Assembly (NCBI GenBank): GCA_902479095.1
Contig: CABSNL010000010.1
Location: forward strand, 1 to 46,914
Direction of reading: 5' to 3'
Length of the DNA stretch: 46,914 nucleotides
Source of the DNA: an uncultured Collinsella sp.
Lineage (GTDB): Bacteria > Actinomycetota > Coriobacteriia > Coriobacteriales > Coriobacteriaceae
Each line of letters opens with the position of its first letter. Within the stretch, counting starts at the first letter, position 1. The position numbers and the translations under genes are program-made. Below are positions 26,438 through 34,382 of this stretch, one piece after another. The notes under the pieces were generated by a model. That model had not been told where the DNA came from. It worked only from the letters and a program-made list of their open reading frames with translations, and made no database searches.

Positions 26438-27847
26438 TTACTCGCCCAGCAGGCTCTTGGTGATGGAGGCAGCGGCCTTCTTGCCGGCACCCATCGCCAG
26501 AATGACCGTAGCGGCACCGGTGACGATGTCGCCGCCGGCCCAGATGCGGGGATCGGTGGTCTGGCCGGTCTCCTCGTCGGCGACGATGTAGCCCCACTTG
26601 TTGAGCTCCATCTTGCCACCGATCTTCTTTGCGAAGGGGTTGGCGTTGGTGCCGATAGCCGAGATCGCGACATCGCAGGGAATCTCCTCGATGGCGCCCT
26701 CGATGGGCACCGGGCGACGACGGCCGGACTCGTCGGGCTCGCCGAGCTCCATCTTCTGGACCTTGACGGCGCACACGGAGCCGTCCTCGCCAGCGACAAA
26801 CTCGAGCGGGGAGACGAGCGGCAGAACCTCGACGCCCTCGGCCTTGGCATGGTGCAGCTCGGCGCGACGGCAGGGCATCTCGTCCTCGGTACGACGGTAG
26901 GCGATGATGGCGTGCTCGGCGCCCAGGCGCTTGGCGGTACGGACGGCGTCCATAGCCACGTTGCCGCCACCAAAGACGACGACGTTCTTGCCATGCTTGG
27001 TGGGGGTGTCGTACTCGGGGAACTTGTTGGCCTTCATCAGGTTCACGCGGGTGAGGTACTCGTTCGCGAAGAAGACGTTGGGCAGGTTCTCGCCGGGGAC
27101 GTTGAGGAACTTGGGCAGGCCAGCGCCGGTCGCCACGTAGATGGCGTCGAAGCCCTGCTCGAACAGCTCCTCGGCCGTGGCCATGTTGCCCACGACGGAG
27201 TTGTACTCAAACTTGACGCCCATGTCCTCCAGGCCGTCAATCTCGCGCTTGACGACTGCCTTGGGCAGACGGAACTCGGGGATGCCGTAGACCAGCACGC
27301 CGCCGCCGGTAAAGAAGGCCTCAAAGACGGTGACGTCAAAGCCGTTGCGGGCGAGCTCGCCGGCGCAGGTGATGCCGGACGGGCCAGAGCCGACGACGGC
27401 GACCTTCTTGCCGTTCTTGGGGGCCATCTTGGGCGTGGAGGCGAGCTCGGGGCGGTCACCCAGGAAGCGCTCGAGCTGGCCGATGGCCACGGGCTCGGAC
27501 TTCTTACCACGGATGCACTTGCCCTCGCACTGGTTCTCCTGCGGGCAGACGCGACCGCAGATGGCGGGAAGCATGGAGTCCTCGCGGATGGTATCGAGGG
27601 CGCCGCCGAAGTCCTTCGCGCGGATTTGCTCGATAAAGCGGGGGATGTTGATGTTGACGGGGCAGCCCTCAACACAGAACGGCTTCTTGCAGTTGAGGCA
27701 GCGCTCGGCCTCGGCCAGCGCCATCTCCTCGGTGAAGCCCTTGTCGACGGGGCGGAAGTCGCAGGCGCGCTCGGCAGCCGGCTCCTCGTTATCGGGGGTG
27801 CGGGGCGACTTCATATCGGCAACGAAACGACCATTAACTAGTGGCAT
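26438..27847 (-). CDS. nfnB: NfnB-type NADPH-linked flavoprotein (GltD-like)
   Basis: 469 aa. Large subunit of the NADH-dependent reduced ferredoxin:NADP oxidoreductase, an electron-bifurcating enzyme. Two [4Fe-4S] cluster motifs lie near the N-terminus: CLNCKKPFCVEGCP (about 49-62) and CGRVCPQENQCEGKC (about 96-110). An FAD site GSGPSGITCAGELA (about 152) and an NADPH site FGGGNVAMDAVRTAKRLG (about 293) follow. Homology to the glutamate synthase small subunit is strong, but the partner encoded immediately upstream is NfnA, not GltB. The start ATG 27847 overlaps the nfnA stop by 10 bp. Confidence 0.92.
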   Translation of the reverse strand: MPLVNGRFVADMKSPRTPDNEEPAAERACDFRPVDKGFTEEMALAEAERCLNCKKPFCVEGCPVNINIPRFIEQIRAKDFGGALDTIREDSMLPAICGRVCPQENQCEGKCIRGKKSEPVAIGQLERFLGDRPELASTPKMAPKNGKKVAVVGSGPSGITCAGELARNGFDVTVFEAFFTGGGVLVYGIPEFRLPKAVVKREIDGLEDMGVKFEYNSVVGNMATAEELFEQGFDAIYVATGAGLPKFLNVPGENLPNVFFANEYLTRVNLMKANKFPEYDTPTKHGKNVVVFGGGNVAMDAVRTAKRLGAEHAIIAYRRTEDEMPCRRAELHHAKAEGVEVLPLVSPLEFVAGEDGSVCAVKVQKMELGEPDESGRRRPVPIEGAIEEIPCDVAISAIGTNANPFAKKIGGKMELNKWGYIVADEETGQTTDPRIWAGGDIVTGAATVILAMGAGKKAAASITKSLLGE

Positions 27848-28677
27848 GCGCAGCTCTTTTCCTCATAGGCCTTGAGGGACTCGCCCTCTTCGGAACGGTA
27901 AGCGGCCTGGCGGGCACGAAGGTCATCCCAGTCGACCAGGGTGGCATCGAAGTCGGGGCCGTCGACGCAAGCGAACTTGGTCACGCCGCCCACCTCGACG
28001 CGGCAGCAGCCGCACATGCCGGTGCCGTCAACCATGATGGGGTTGAGCGACGCGGTGATGGGGGTGTCGTACTTCTGGGCGGTGAGGGTCGAGAACTTCA
28101 TCATCGGAACGGGGCCGACGCAGAAGACCTGGCTCACGGCCTTGTCCTGCAGCAGGCGCTCCAGCGGAGCGGTGACAACGCCCTGCTCGCCGTAGGAACC
28201 GTCGTCGGTAGTGATGTGGATGTGGTCCTCGTCGAGGAGCTCGCGGAACTGGTCCTCCATGAGCAGGAGGTCCTTGGTGCGGGCGCCCATGATGGCGTGG
28301 ACCTCATGACCGGTCTCGACCAGGTGCTTGGCGACCGGGAAGGCAATTGCCAGACCGACGCCGCCGCCAATGACGGCACAGGGGCCCTCAGCCATCTCGG
28401 TGGGAACGCCCAGCGGGCCCACGACGTCGCGCAGCGACTCGCCGGCCTCGTAGGTGGAAAGCATTTCGGTGGTCTTGCCGATCACCATGAAGATGAACTC
28501 GACCCAGCCCTCGTCACCGTTCCAGCCGGCTAGGGTAAACGGGACGCGCTCGCCCGTCTCGTTGGCGCGAACCATGAGGAACTGTCCAGCGTGCGCATGC
28601 TTGGCGATTGCGGGCGCCTCGATGCGGAACTTGAACACCTTCTCCGAGAACTGCGTCTTCTCCAGGATCTTATACAT
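27838..28677 (-). CDS. nfnA: NfnA-type FAD/NAD-binding subunit
   Basis: 279 aa. A ferredoxin-reductase fold: a FAD domain (KVFKFRIEAPAIA, then RVPFTLAGW), the NAD domain GGGVGLAIAFPVAKHL and the C-terminal [2Fe-2S] binding loop GMCGCCRVEVGGVTKFAC. It pairs with NfnB and carries the NADH-reactive bifurcating flavin. Single-gene annotation pipelines often call it dihydroorotate dehydrogenase electron-transfer subunit. Start ATG 28677 follows AGAGAGGGG. A - strand TATAAT (28788-28783) is the likely -10, leaving a leader of about 100 nt. Confidence 0.92.
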   Translation of the reverse strand: MYKILEKTQFSEKVFKFRIEAPAIAKHAHAGQFLMVRANETGERVPFTLAGWNGDEGWVEFIFMVIGKTTEMLSTYEAGESLRDVVGPLGVPTEMAEGPCAVIGGGVGLAIAFPVAKHLVETGHEVHAIMGARTKDLLLMEDQFRELLDEDHIHITTDDGSYGEQGVVTAPLERLLQDKAVSQVFCVGPVPMMKFSTLTAQKYDTPITASLNPIMVDGTGMCGCCRVEVGGVTKFACVDGPDFDATLVDWDDLRARQAAYRSEEGESLKAYEEKSCACH

Positions 28678-28837
28678 AGAACCCCTCTCTTGTTAGGGCT
28701 GCCGAACCGTGCCTCCACGGAAATGGGCGGTAGCCCGAATAAAACCGTACGCGCACAGGCGCTGTGCAGACATACGGTGCAAATTATACCCTCATGGACA
28801 TGTCGCTTACGTGTATCTTTGGCAGGCGGGAAAAGCG

Positions 28838-28875
28838 ACCTACCAAAAAGGGACAGGTTTATTTTGGTAGGTTTT
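28838..28875. repeat. TAAAACC-family palindromic repeat, copy 2
   Basis: ACCTACCAAAA and TTTTGGTAGGT are perfect arms around AGGGACAGGTTTA, the same loop as in the purF copy (10683-10725). The outer TAAA is lost on the left (GCGACC instead). Confidence 0.85.
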
Positions 28876-28890
28876 ATCAGGCAAAACGGC

Positions 28891-28932
28891 AAAGGGGGCC
28901 GGTCTCGCGCATCGGTGAGGCCGGCCCCCTTT
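28891..28932 (-). terminator. Probable pth terminator
   Basis: AAAGGGGGCCGG and CCGGCCCCCTTT form a perfect 12-bp stem with an 18-nt loop. Reading leftward it ends in TTTGCCGTTTT. It lies between two copies of the TAAAACC repeat. Confidence 0.7.
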
Positions 28933-28999
28933 GGAGCTCTGCATATGTATGGCGGCACAGGACTTATTGCGATGCGGCCGCCGCGGCGTTTTCGCATAT

Positions 29000-29039
29000 A
29001 AAACCTGCCAAAATAAACATCCCTAAATGGTAGGTTTTA
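29000..29039. repeat. TAAAACC-family palindromic repeat, copy 3 (overlaps pth stop)
   Basis: On the - strand it reads TAAAACCTACCATTTAGGGA then TGTTTATTTTGGCAGGTTTT. The first TAA is the stop of pth. Its orientation relative to the gene is the same as that of the purF copy. Confidence 0.82.
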
Positions 29040-29666
29040 GTGCTTGCCGTTGGCGGAGGCGGAGCCGTTGACGTGGTCGCGGGCGTAGACTACGCCGCGT
29101 ACGATCGCCAGGCCGGCGGCGTCGGCGGCGCGGGCGCAGGTGTCCTGGAAGTCCTCGGCCTCGCGGGCGCGCAGCTGCTTGAGCACGTAGTCTGCGACAG
29201 CCATCTTGCCGGGAGGGTTGCCGATACCGGTGCGGATGCGGCTGAAGTCGCGACTGCCCATCTTGTCGATGATGGAACGCAAGCCGTTGTGACCGGCGTG
29301 GCCGCCGCCTACCTTGACGCGTACGTCGCCGGCGGGAATGTCGAGCTCATCGTGGATCACGAGCAACTCCTCGGCCTTGATCTTGTACTCGCGGCAAAGC
29401 TTGGAGATGGGACCGCCCGAGGTATTCATGTACGACTGCGGCTTGACCAGCACAATCTGGCGCTTACCGCCCTCTTCCTCGGGATCGTTGATGTTGATGA
29501 GCGCGACCTCGGCGCCTGCCTGGTTTTTCCAGTACGTGACACCGGCCTGACGGGCCAGCTCGTCGATTGCCTTAAAACCGGCGTTGTGGCGGGTCTCGGC
29601 ATACTCATCGCCAGGGTTGCCAAGTCCGGCAACCATGCGAATCTTGAGCGGCTGTGCAGCTGCCAT
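29037..29666 (-). CDS. pth: Peptidyl-tRNA hydrolase
   Basis: It frees tRNA from peptidyl-tRNA that drops off the ribosome. 209 aa, with an N-terminal MVAGLGNPGDEYAETRHNAG (Asn and catalytic His in RHNAG), the middle KPQSYMNTSG and GGGHAGHNGLRSI motifs. Start ATG 29666 follows GAAAGGAAGCAC. The stop codon is contributed by a palindromic repeat. Essential in most bacteria; no defects were seen. Confidence 0.96.
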   Translation of the reverse strand: MAAAQPLKIRMVAGLGNPGDEYAETRHNAGFKAIDELARQAGVTYWKNQAGAEVALININDPEEEGGKRQIVLVKPQSYMNTSGGPISKLCREYKIKAEELLVIHDELDIPAGDVRVKVGGGHAGHNGLRSIIDKMGSRDFSRIRTGIGNPPGKMAVADYVLKQLRAREAEDFQDTCARAADAAGLAIVRGVVYARDHVNGSASANGKH

Positions 29667-29779
29667 GTGCTTCCTTTCGTCGATTTGTCGCCTGCTATGG
29701 TGAGCGACCCCGTTGCTGCTGTCAAATGGAGGGTGAATGAGGCTGCATGAGGGCGTTGGACAGTCGTCAGAAGCCGGGG

Positions 29780-29982
29780 TGGACAGTTAGTTCAGATTTG
29801 TATAAACCAAGAGGTCTTCGACTGCCAAAATTGGGACCGCGGAACTGCCACGGCGCTTTGGAGAGCACATTTTGCGCTATTTCAGATCTTTCGAGTCTTC
29901 AAATGAGGTGATTGGCGCCGGAATGGCGGCAAACTACCTCGATATTAGCCGTCTGTTTATACAAATCTGAACTAACTGTCCA
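29780..29982. mobile_element. MITE-like element 1 (203 bp)
   Basis: The perfect 27-bp terminal inverted repeats begin TGGACAGTTAGTTCAGATTT (29780-29806) and recur complemented at 29956-29982. The 149-bp interior carries no clear gene. The same termini bound element 2 at 31307-31510. No target duplication was recognised. It occupies most of the 347-bp gap upstream of pth. Confidence 0.82.
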
Positions 29983-30013
29983 GCCATGCTAGGTAACACT
30001 GGGTAAAAGTCTT

Positions 30014-31141
30014 TTAGACCGGCGCGAGGCCGATTCCGGCCCGCAGGGCGTTGAGCCAGGCGGCCTGACGCTTTCGATAGCCCTTGATGCGATATCGGAA
30101 TCGGACTCCCGCGAGTCGATGCATCGTTTGTGCGAAGGCTTCGAGTGCAACAAGGTCCTTCATTTGGTCACGATTGATAACCAGGACGTGGATACCCATG
30201 GCTTTAAGGCCATTGTTACGATTGCCATCGTGGATGCGGGCGTTTTGAAGCTCATGTCCAATTCCGTTGTATTCGTTGTCGACTCCAGCGGCCGGGCAAT
30301 ATAAGTCGCAGATGGCGTAGGGGATGCCCGAGGACATGTTGACCGCAAGGGTGTCGAAATCGACACGATAGTTGAGCAGTAAGCCTCCCATGGGCAAGCT
30401 GCAGCACCCGAATCCGCCAAAGCGCATGGGTGCGCCCAGGACGGCGAACATCAATGATTCCGCTGGGGATGCGGATCCGGCCCGGGCGAGTTTGACAGCC
30501 GTACGAAATGAGGCGTAGGAACTGCTTTTGGCAAATCGTGCGACTGCCTCGAGCTCTTCGATGGTTGTGGCGGGTTCGCATTTGTAGTGTGCCTGTTCGT
30601 AGCGGGTTTCGGCTTGCTTTTCGGGTGTCGGTTGGTCGTCCTGGCAATCGAGGCCGTCCATCGCTTCGAAGCCGTTGGCCTTGGGCCATGTGTCGTCGTA
30701 GGCGATGGGGTAAGTTGCCTCGGGCGGAAGTGAGTAGGTTCCGAGCAGCTCCATGAGAAGCATCAAGGTTTTGGCAACTGATTCATTTTTGGAACAAAGC
30801 ATGGCCGTCATGGCGGGGGACGTTGCGTAGATGTCGGCTTCGATGTGCATGATCGCACCTTGGGGAAGAGGGGCGGTGATGGTGTGCTGGAGGAGCCGTC
30901 CGTCGGGCCGTCTGTTGTTGCCGCCCGCAACAAAGAGATCTAGACACTCGGAGTCATCTTCGCTCCAGGCGTCAAGTATTGCAAGGGCCGCAAAGTCTAT
31001 GGCGTCCTTGTTGGGAACGCAACCTTCGAGGGATTGTGTCTGTTGCTCGTCATCGATGACGTCCCAGGGAAGGGCGGAGTACGCCCGTCGAGCGCGGCGA
31101 ATTGCGCGGAGGGCGGAAAGATGTGAAATCACGGTCGTCAT
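30014..31141 (-). CDS. Orphan protein with endonuclease-fold-like C-terminus
   Basis: 375 aa, not securely assigned. The C-terminal half has a pattern seen in Vsr/DUF559-type PD-(D/E)XK folds: a strand with YAICDLYCPAAGVDNEYNGI, then H-x-x and DGNRNNGLKAMGIHVLVIN, then a helix. Asp, Glu and the following basic residues could form the nuclease site, but this is inference. The N-terminal third is Ala/Arg rich (ISHLSALRAIRRARRAYSAL). No signal or membrane segment is present. Start ATG 31141 lacks a clear ribosome site. MITE-like elements 1 and 2 flank it on both sides. Confidence 0.6.
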   Translation of the reverse strand: MTTVISHLSALRAIRRARRAYSALPWDVIDDEQQTQSLEGCVPNKDAIDFAALAILDAWSEDDSECLDLFVAGGNNRRPDGRLLQHTITAPLPQGAIMHIEADIYATSPAMTAMLCSKNESVAKTLMLLMELLGTYSLPPEATYPIAYDDTWPKANGFEAMDGLDCQDDQPTPEKQAETRYEQAHYKCEPATTIEELEAVARFAKSSSYASFRTAVKLARAGSASPAESLMFAVLGAPMRFGGFGCCSLPMGGLLLNYRVDFDTLAVNMSSGIPYAICDLYCPAAGVDNEYNGIGHELQNARIHDGNRNNGLKAMGIHVLVINRDQMKDLVALEAFAQTMHRLAGVRFRYRIKGYRKRQAAWLNALRAGIGLAPV

Positions 31142-31306
31142 AGCTATAAGGTACTAATCCGTTGGCGAAGTGATACTGCCGTATCGGTCTTTTCGCTCAA
31201 AGGGGTGTCGCGCGCCGCGGGCGGTAGCGTGATCATGTGGAATGCCTTGAAAAAGTGGAGAATGGAGCGATGGGCTGGCCTTGGAGGCATCAGCTGAGGT
31301 GGGTGT

Positions 31307-31510
31307 TGGACAGTTATTTCAGATTTGTATAAGGCGACCGGGGCGTATTGCCGTTGTTGAAGGAATCGGTGGGCAAAATGGGGCCAACGGCATGGTGAAG
31401 AGATCCATAGGCGGAGGGATCGAACGGAATTATGCCGGCAAGAGCGCTTTCGACGTATTAAATGGCCCAAACGAATGCCTAAATTAATACAAATCTGAAC
31501 TAACTGTCCA
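31307..31510. mobile_element. MITE-like element 2 (204 bp)
   Basis: The left end TGGACAGTTATTTCAGATTT (31307-31326) and the complement of the right end (31484-31510) differ by one substitution plus one indel and match element 1. The interior differs from element 1. An open stretch (to 31487) ends just inside the right TIR, but it has no clear start signal. The rest of the gap 31142-31306 shows nothing recognisable. Confidence 0.8.
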
Positions 31511-31531
31511 TGGCGGGTTGTCGAGGGGTAG

Positions 31532-31563
31532 AAAAAGGGTCGGAAGCGAGCCTCCGACCCTTT
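31532..31563 (-). terminator. Terminator of prs
   Basis: AAAGGGTCGGA and TCCGACCCTTT form the stem. On the - strand it ends in TTTTTC, 35 bp after the prs stop. Confidence 0.88.
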
Positions 31564-31596
31564 AAAAACACCAAAGATGATGCGATGCACGCTGGA

Positions 31597-32583
31597 TTAC
31601 AGCGCGAAGTCGCCGCCGACGAGCGTGGAGACGGGCTCCTCGTGGTAAACGGCGGAGATAGCCTGAGCGAACTCCTCGGCGACCGAGATGGTCTTGATCT
31701 TGCCGCCGACCTCGACGGGGATGGCATCGGTGACGAGGCACTCGACGATCGGGGCGTCGTTCAGGCGCTCGATGGCCGGACCGGAGAAGATGCCGTGGGT
31801 GGCGCACACGTAGATGTCGCCGGCGCCCATGGCCTTGAGCTCCTTGACGTTGGCGCACAGGGTGCCAGCGGTGTCGATCATGTCGTCGTTGATGATGCAG
31901 GTCTTGCCCTTGATGTCACCGATGATGCCCATGACCTCGGCGGCGTTGTGGCGCGGACGGCCCTTGTGGGCGATGGCCAGGTCGCAGCCGAGCATGTCGG
32001 ACAGCTTCTTGGCGGCCTTGGCACGACCCACGTCGGGGGAGACGACAACCAGGTTGTCGGTGTCGAAGTGCATGTCGTTGTAGTACTGGCCAAACAGCGG
32101 CAGTGCGGACAGGTGGTTAACCGGGATATCGAAGAAGCCCTGGATCTGACCCTGGTGCAGGTCGAGGGTGATGATGCGGTCGACGCCGGCGCGCTCGAGC
32201 AGGTTGGCGACGAGGCGGGCGGTGATGGGCTCGCGCGGGCCGGCCTTGCGGTCCTGGCGGGCATAGCCGTAGTGGGTGATAACGGCGGTGATGGAGCGGG
32301 CGGATGCGCGCTTGGCAGCGTCGGTGGCGATGAGCAGCTCCATGAGCATGTCGTTGACGTTGCCGCCGGCCACGGACTGAATCAGGAAGACGTCGGCGCC
32401 GCGGACGGTCTCGTCGTAGCGGGCGTAAATCTCACCATTGGCGAACTGCTTTAGCGTAAGGCCCGAAAGCTCGACCCCAAGGTACTCAGCGATCTTCTGA
32501 GCGAGGGGACGGTTGGAGGAACCGGAATACACGCGGATGGACTTGCGCATATTCTCCGACTTCTCGGGATCATTAATCGGCAT
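31597..32583 (-). CDS. prs: Ribose-phosphate pyrophosphokinase
   Basis: It makes PRPP from ribose 5-phosphate and ATP for purine, pyrimidine, histidine and NAD synthesis, so it supplies PurF in this window. 328 aa, class I. ATP flexible loop YARQDRKAGPREPITA, LDLHQGQIQGFF and the PRPP loop IINDDMIDTAGTL are intact. Start ATG 32583 has AAGGAGAAGGGTA upstream. A - strand TACAAT (32635-32630) is the likely -10. The gene lies downstream of glmU in the same direction with a terminator between them. Confidence 0.97.
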   Translation of the reverse strand: MPINDPEKSENMRKSIRVYSGSSNRPLAQKIAEYLGVELSGLTLKQFANGEIYARYDETVRGADVFLIQSVAGGNVNDMLMELLIATDAAKRASARSITAVITHYGYARQDRKAGPREPITARLVANLLERAGVDRIITLDLHQGQIQGFFDIPVNHLSALPLFGQYYNDMHFDTDNLVVVSPDVGRAKAAKKLSDMLGCDLAIAHKGRPRHNAAEVMGIIGDIKGKTCIINDDMIDTAGTLCANVKELKAMGAGDIYVCATHGIFSGPAIERLNDAPIVECLVTDAIPVEVGGKIKTISVAEEFAQAISAVYHEEPVSTLVGGDFAL

Positions 32584-32730
32584 TACCCTTCTCCTTTATA
32601 CATCGAATGCCATATAGATGCCTTTTTGCATTGTAACCGTGCGGCGGGGTTATTCGGGTCTTGATAACGTCTTTACCGTCAACGGACACGAACCGACCAC
32701 TCATCCGGTCGCGCAGGTCAGCATAGAAAA

Positions 32731-32758
32731 AGGAGCCGTCCCCATGGGAACAGCTCCT
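32731..32758 (-). terminator. Terminator of glmU
   Basis: AGGAGCCGTCCCC and GGGAACAGCTCCT pair with two mismatches around AT. On the - strand it ends in TTTTTCTATGCTGA, the same tail as the terminator at 26374-26409. Confidence 0.85.
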
Positions 32759-32776
32759 TAGATGCTTGGTAAAACG

Positions 32777-34189
32777 TTATACCTCGTCGTCCTCGTGCAG
32801 GCGGCGGCGGTAATCGGCGGCCCAGCCCTCAATATTTACCTGACGGGCGCGGCCCAGTCCGAGCGCGTCTGCCGGGACCGGCTCGGTGATGACGGAGCCG
32901 GCAGCCACGAGCGCGCCGTCGCCGATCTGGGCGGGCGCGACCATCATGGTGTCGGAACCGATGAAGGCATCCTTGCCGATGACGGTCTTGTGCTTGTGCA
33001 CGCCGTCGTAGTTGCAGGTGATGGAGCCCGCGCCCACGTTGACGCCGGAGCCCATGGTGGTGTCGCCGATGTAGGACAGGTGTGGAACCTTGGAGCCCTC
33101 ACCGATCGTGGACTTCTTGATCTCCACGTGCGTGCCGGCCTTGGAACCGTCGAGCATGTGGGTACCCGGGCGCAGGTAGGCGCGCGGGCCGCAGTCGACG
33201 CCGTTCTCGATGACAGCTTCGATGGCGATGGTCTCATCGATGGTGCAGCCACTGCCGACGGTGGTGTCGGTGAGGCGGCTGTTGGGGCCGAGCTGGCACT
33301 CCTCGCCCACGGTGACGTGGCCGATCAGGTGCGTCTGCGGCCACACGACGGTATCGCGGCCGATAACGGCATCGGGGCCGATCCAGGCCTGCGTGGGATC
33401 GATGAAGGTAACGCCCTCGGCCATCCAGTGCTCGTTGATGCGGTCGCGCGCGATGGCGGTGAGCTGCGCGAGCTGGATGCGGCTGTTGACGCCCAGGCCG
33501 TCGCGGTAGTCGTCGCAGTGGAAGATGGAGACTGCCTGGCCGTGGCCCTTGAGGATCTCGAGCATGTCGGGCAGGTAGTACTCGGACTGCGCGTTGTCGT
33601 TGCCGATCTCGTTAATGTGGGCGGCGAGCTGCGCGCCGTCAAAGGCGTAGCAGCCGGCGTTGCACTCGAGCAACGTGGCGGCCTGCTCGGGCGTGCAGTC
33701 CTTCTGCTCGATGATACGCTCGATCTGACCATCGGCGCCCAGCTTGATGCGGCCGTAGCCGAAGGGGTCGGGCGGGGTCATAGTCATGACGGTGCAGGCG
33801 AGCTCGCCGGTGGCGACGGTTTGCGCGAACTTGGCGACGGTGTCGGCGGTGATGAGCGGCAGGTCGCCGTTGAGCACCACGACGGGGCCTTGCGCGATGC
33901 CGCAGGCCTCGAGCGCGACCTTCACGGCGTGGCCGGTGCCCAGGCGCTCGGTCTGCTCGACGCACTCGACCTTAGTAGCGCTGTTGGCATAGGCGCCGTC
34001 GATGAGGGCGCGCATCTCGTCGGCGTGGCTGCCGATGACGACCACGACGCGGCTGCAGCCGGCCTTGATGGTGGCGTCGACGATCCACTGAACCATGGGC
34101 TTGCCCAGGATCTTGTGCGAAACCTTGCAGTGGTTCGACTTCATGCGGGTGCCCTCGCCGGCAGCGAGGATAATTGCGGTTGCGTCCAT
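32777..34189 (-). CDS. glmU: Bifunctional GlcNAc-1-P uridyltransferase / GlcN-1-P acetyltransferase
   Basis: It makes UDP-GlcNAc for peptidoglycan. 470 aa. The uridyltransferase half starts with IILAAGEGTRMKSN and contains VLNGDLPLITADT. The acetyltransferase half is a left-handed beta helix (about 260-450) with VEIKKSTIGEGSKVPHLSYI and the GAGSITCNYDG motif. Start ATG 34189 has AGGAGATCAC just upstream; a longer open frame continues to 34399 but lacks a ribosome site. Divergent from the ECF transporter operon. Confidence 0.96.
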   Translation of the reverse strand: MDATAIILAAGEGTRMKSNHCKVSHKILGKPMVQWIVDATIKAGCSRVVVVIGSHADEMRALIDGAYANSATKVECVEQTERLGTGHAVKVALEACGIAQGPVVVLNGDLPLITADTVAKFAQTVATGELACTVMTMTPPDPFGYGRIKLGADGQIERIIEQKDCTPEQAATLLECNAGCYAFDGAQLAAHINEIGNDNAQSEYYLPDMLEILKGHGQAVSIFHCDDYRDGLGVNSRIQLAQLTAIARDRINEHWMAEGVTFIDPTQAWIGPDAVIGRDTVVWPQTHLIGHVTVGEECQLGPNSRLTDTTVGSGCTIDETIAIEAVIENGVDCGPRAYLRPGTHMLDGSKAGTHVEIKKSTIGEGSKVPHLSYIGDTTMGSGVNVGAGSITCNYDGVHKHKTVIGKDAFIGSDTMMVAPAQIGDGALVAAGSVITEPVPADALGLGRARQVNIEGWAADYRRRLHEDDEV

Positions 34190-34382
34190 GTGATCTCCTG
34201 TTACGTTATAGAGACGTGTGTTTGGAAACGATACACGGCGCAATATGATACCGCAGGCATATGTTGAGCGCGTAGCGATTGGTTTGCGGCGGTTGGGGCT
34301 TGCGCCGCCGTCGTGGCGTTTGCGCTGCTTGCGTGCGGCGTTGGCGGTGCTGCGGAGCTGTCTTTTGAGCGAGGGGACGGGG

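Noticed and set aside
26438..28677. Glutamate synthase small subunit and dihydroorotate dehydrogenase electron-transfer subunit
   Set aside because: The two genes overlap and have the exact subunit composition of NfnAB; neither gltB nor pyrD is adjacent.
31510..32454. Open + strand frame opposite prs
   Set aside because: Asp/Gly/Val-rich shadow with no motif; prs on the other strand is fully conserved.
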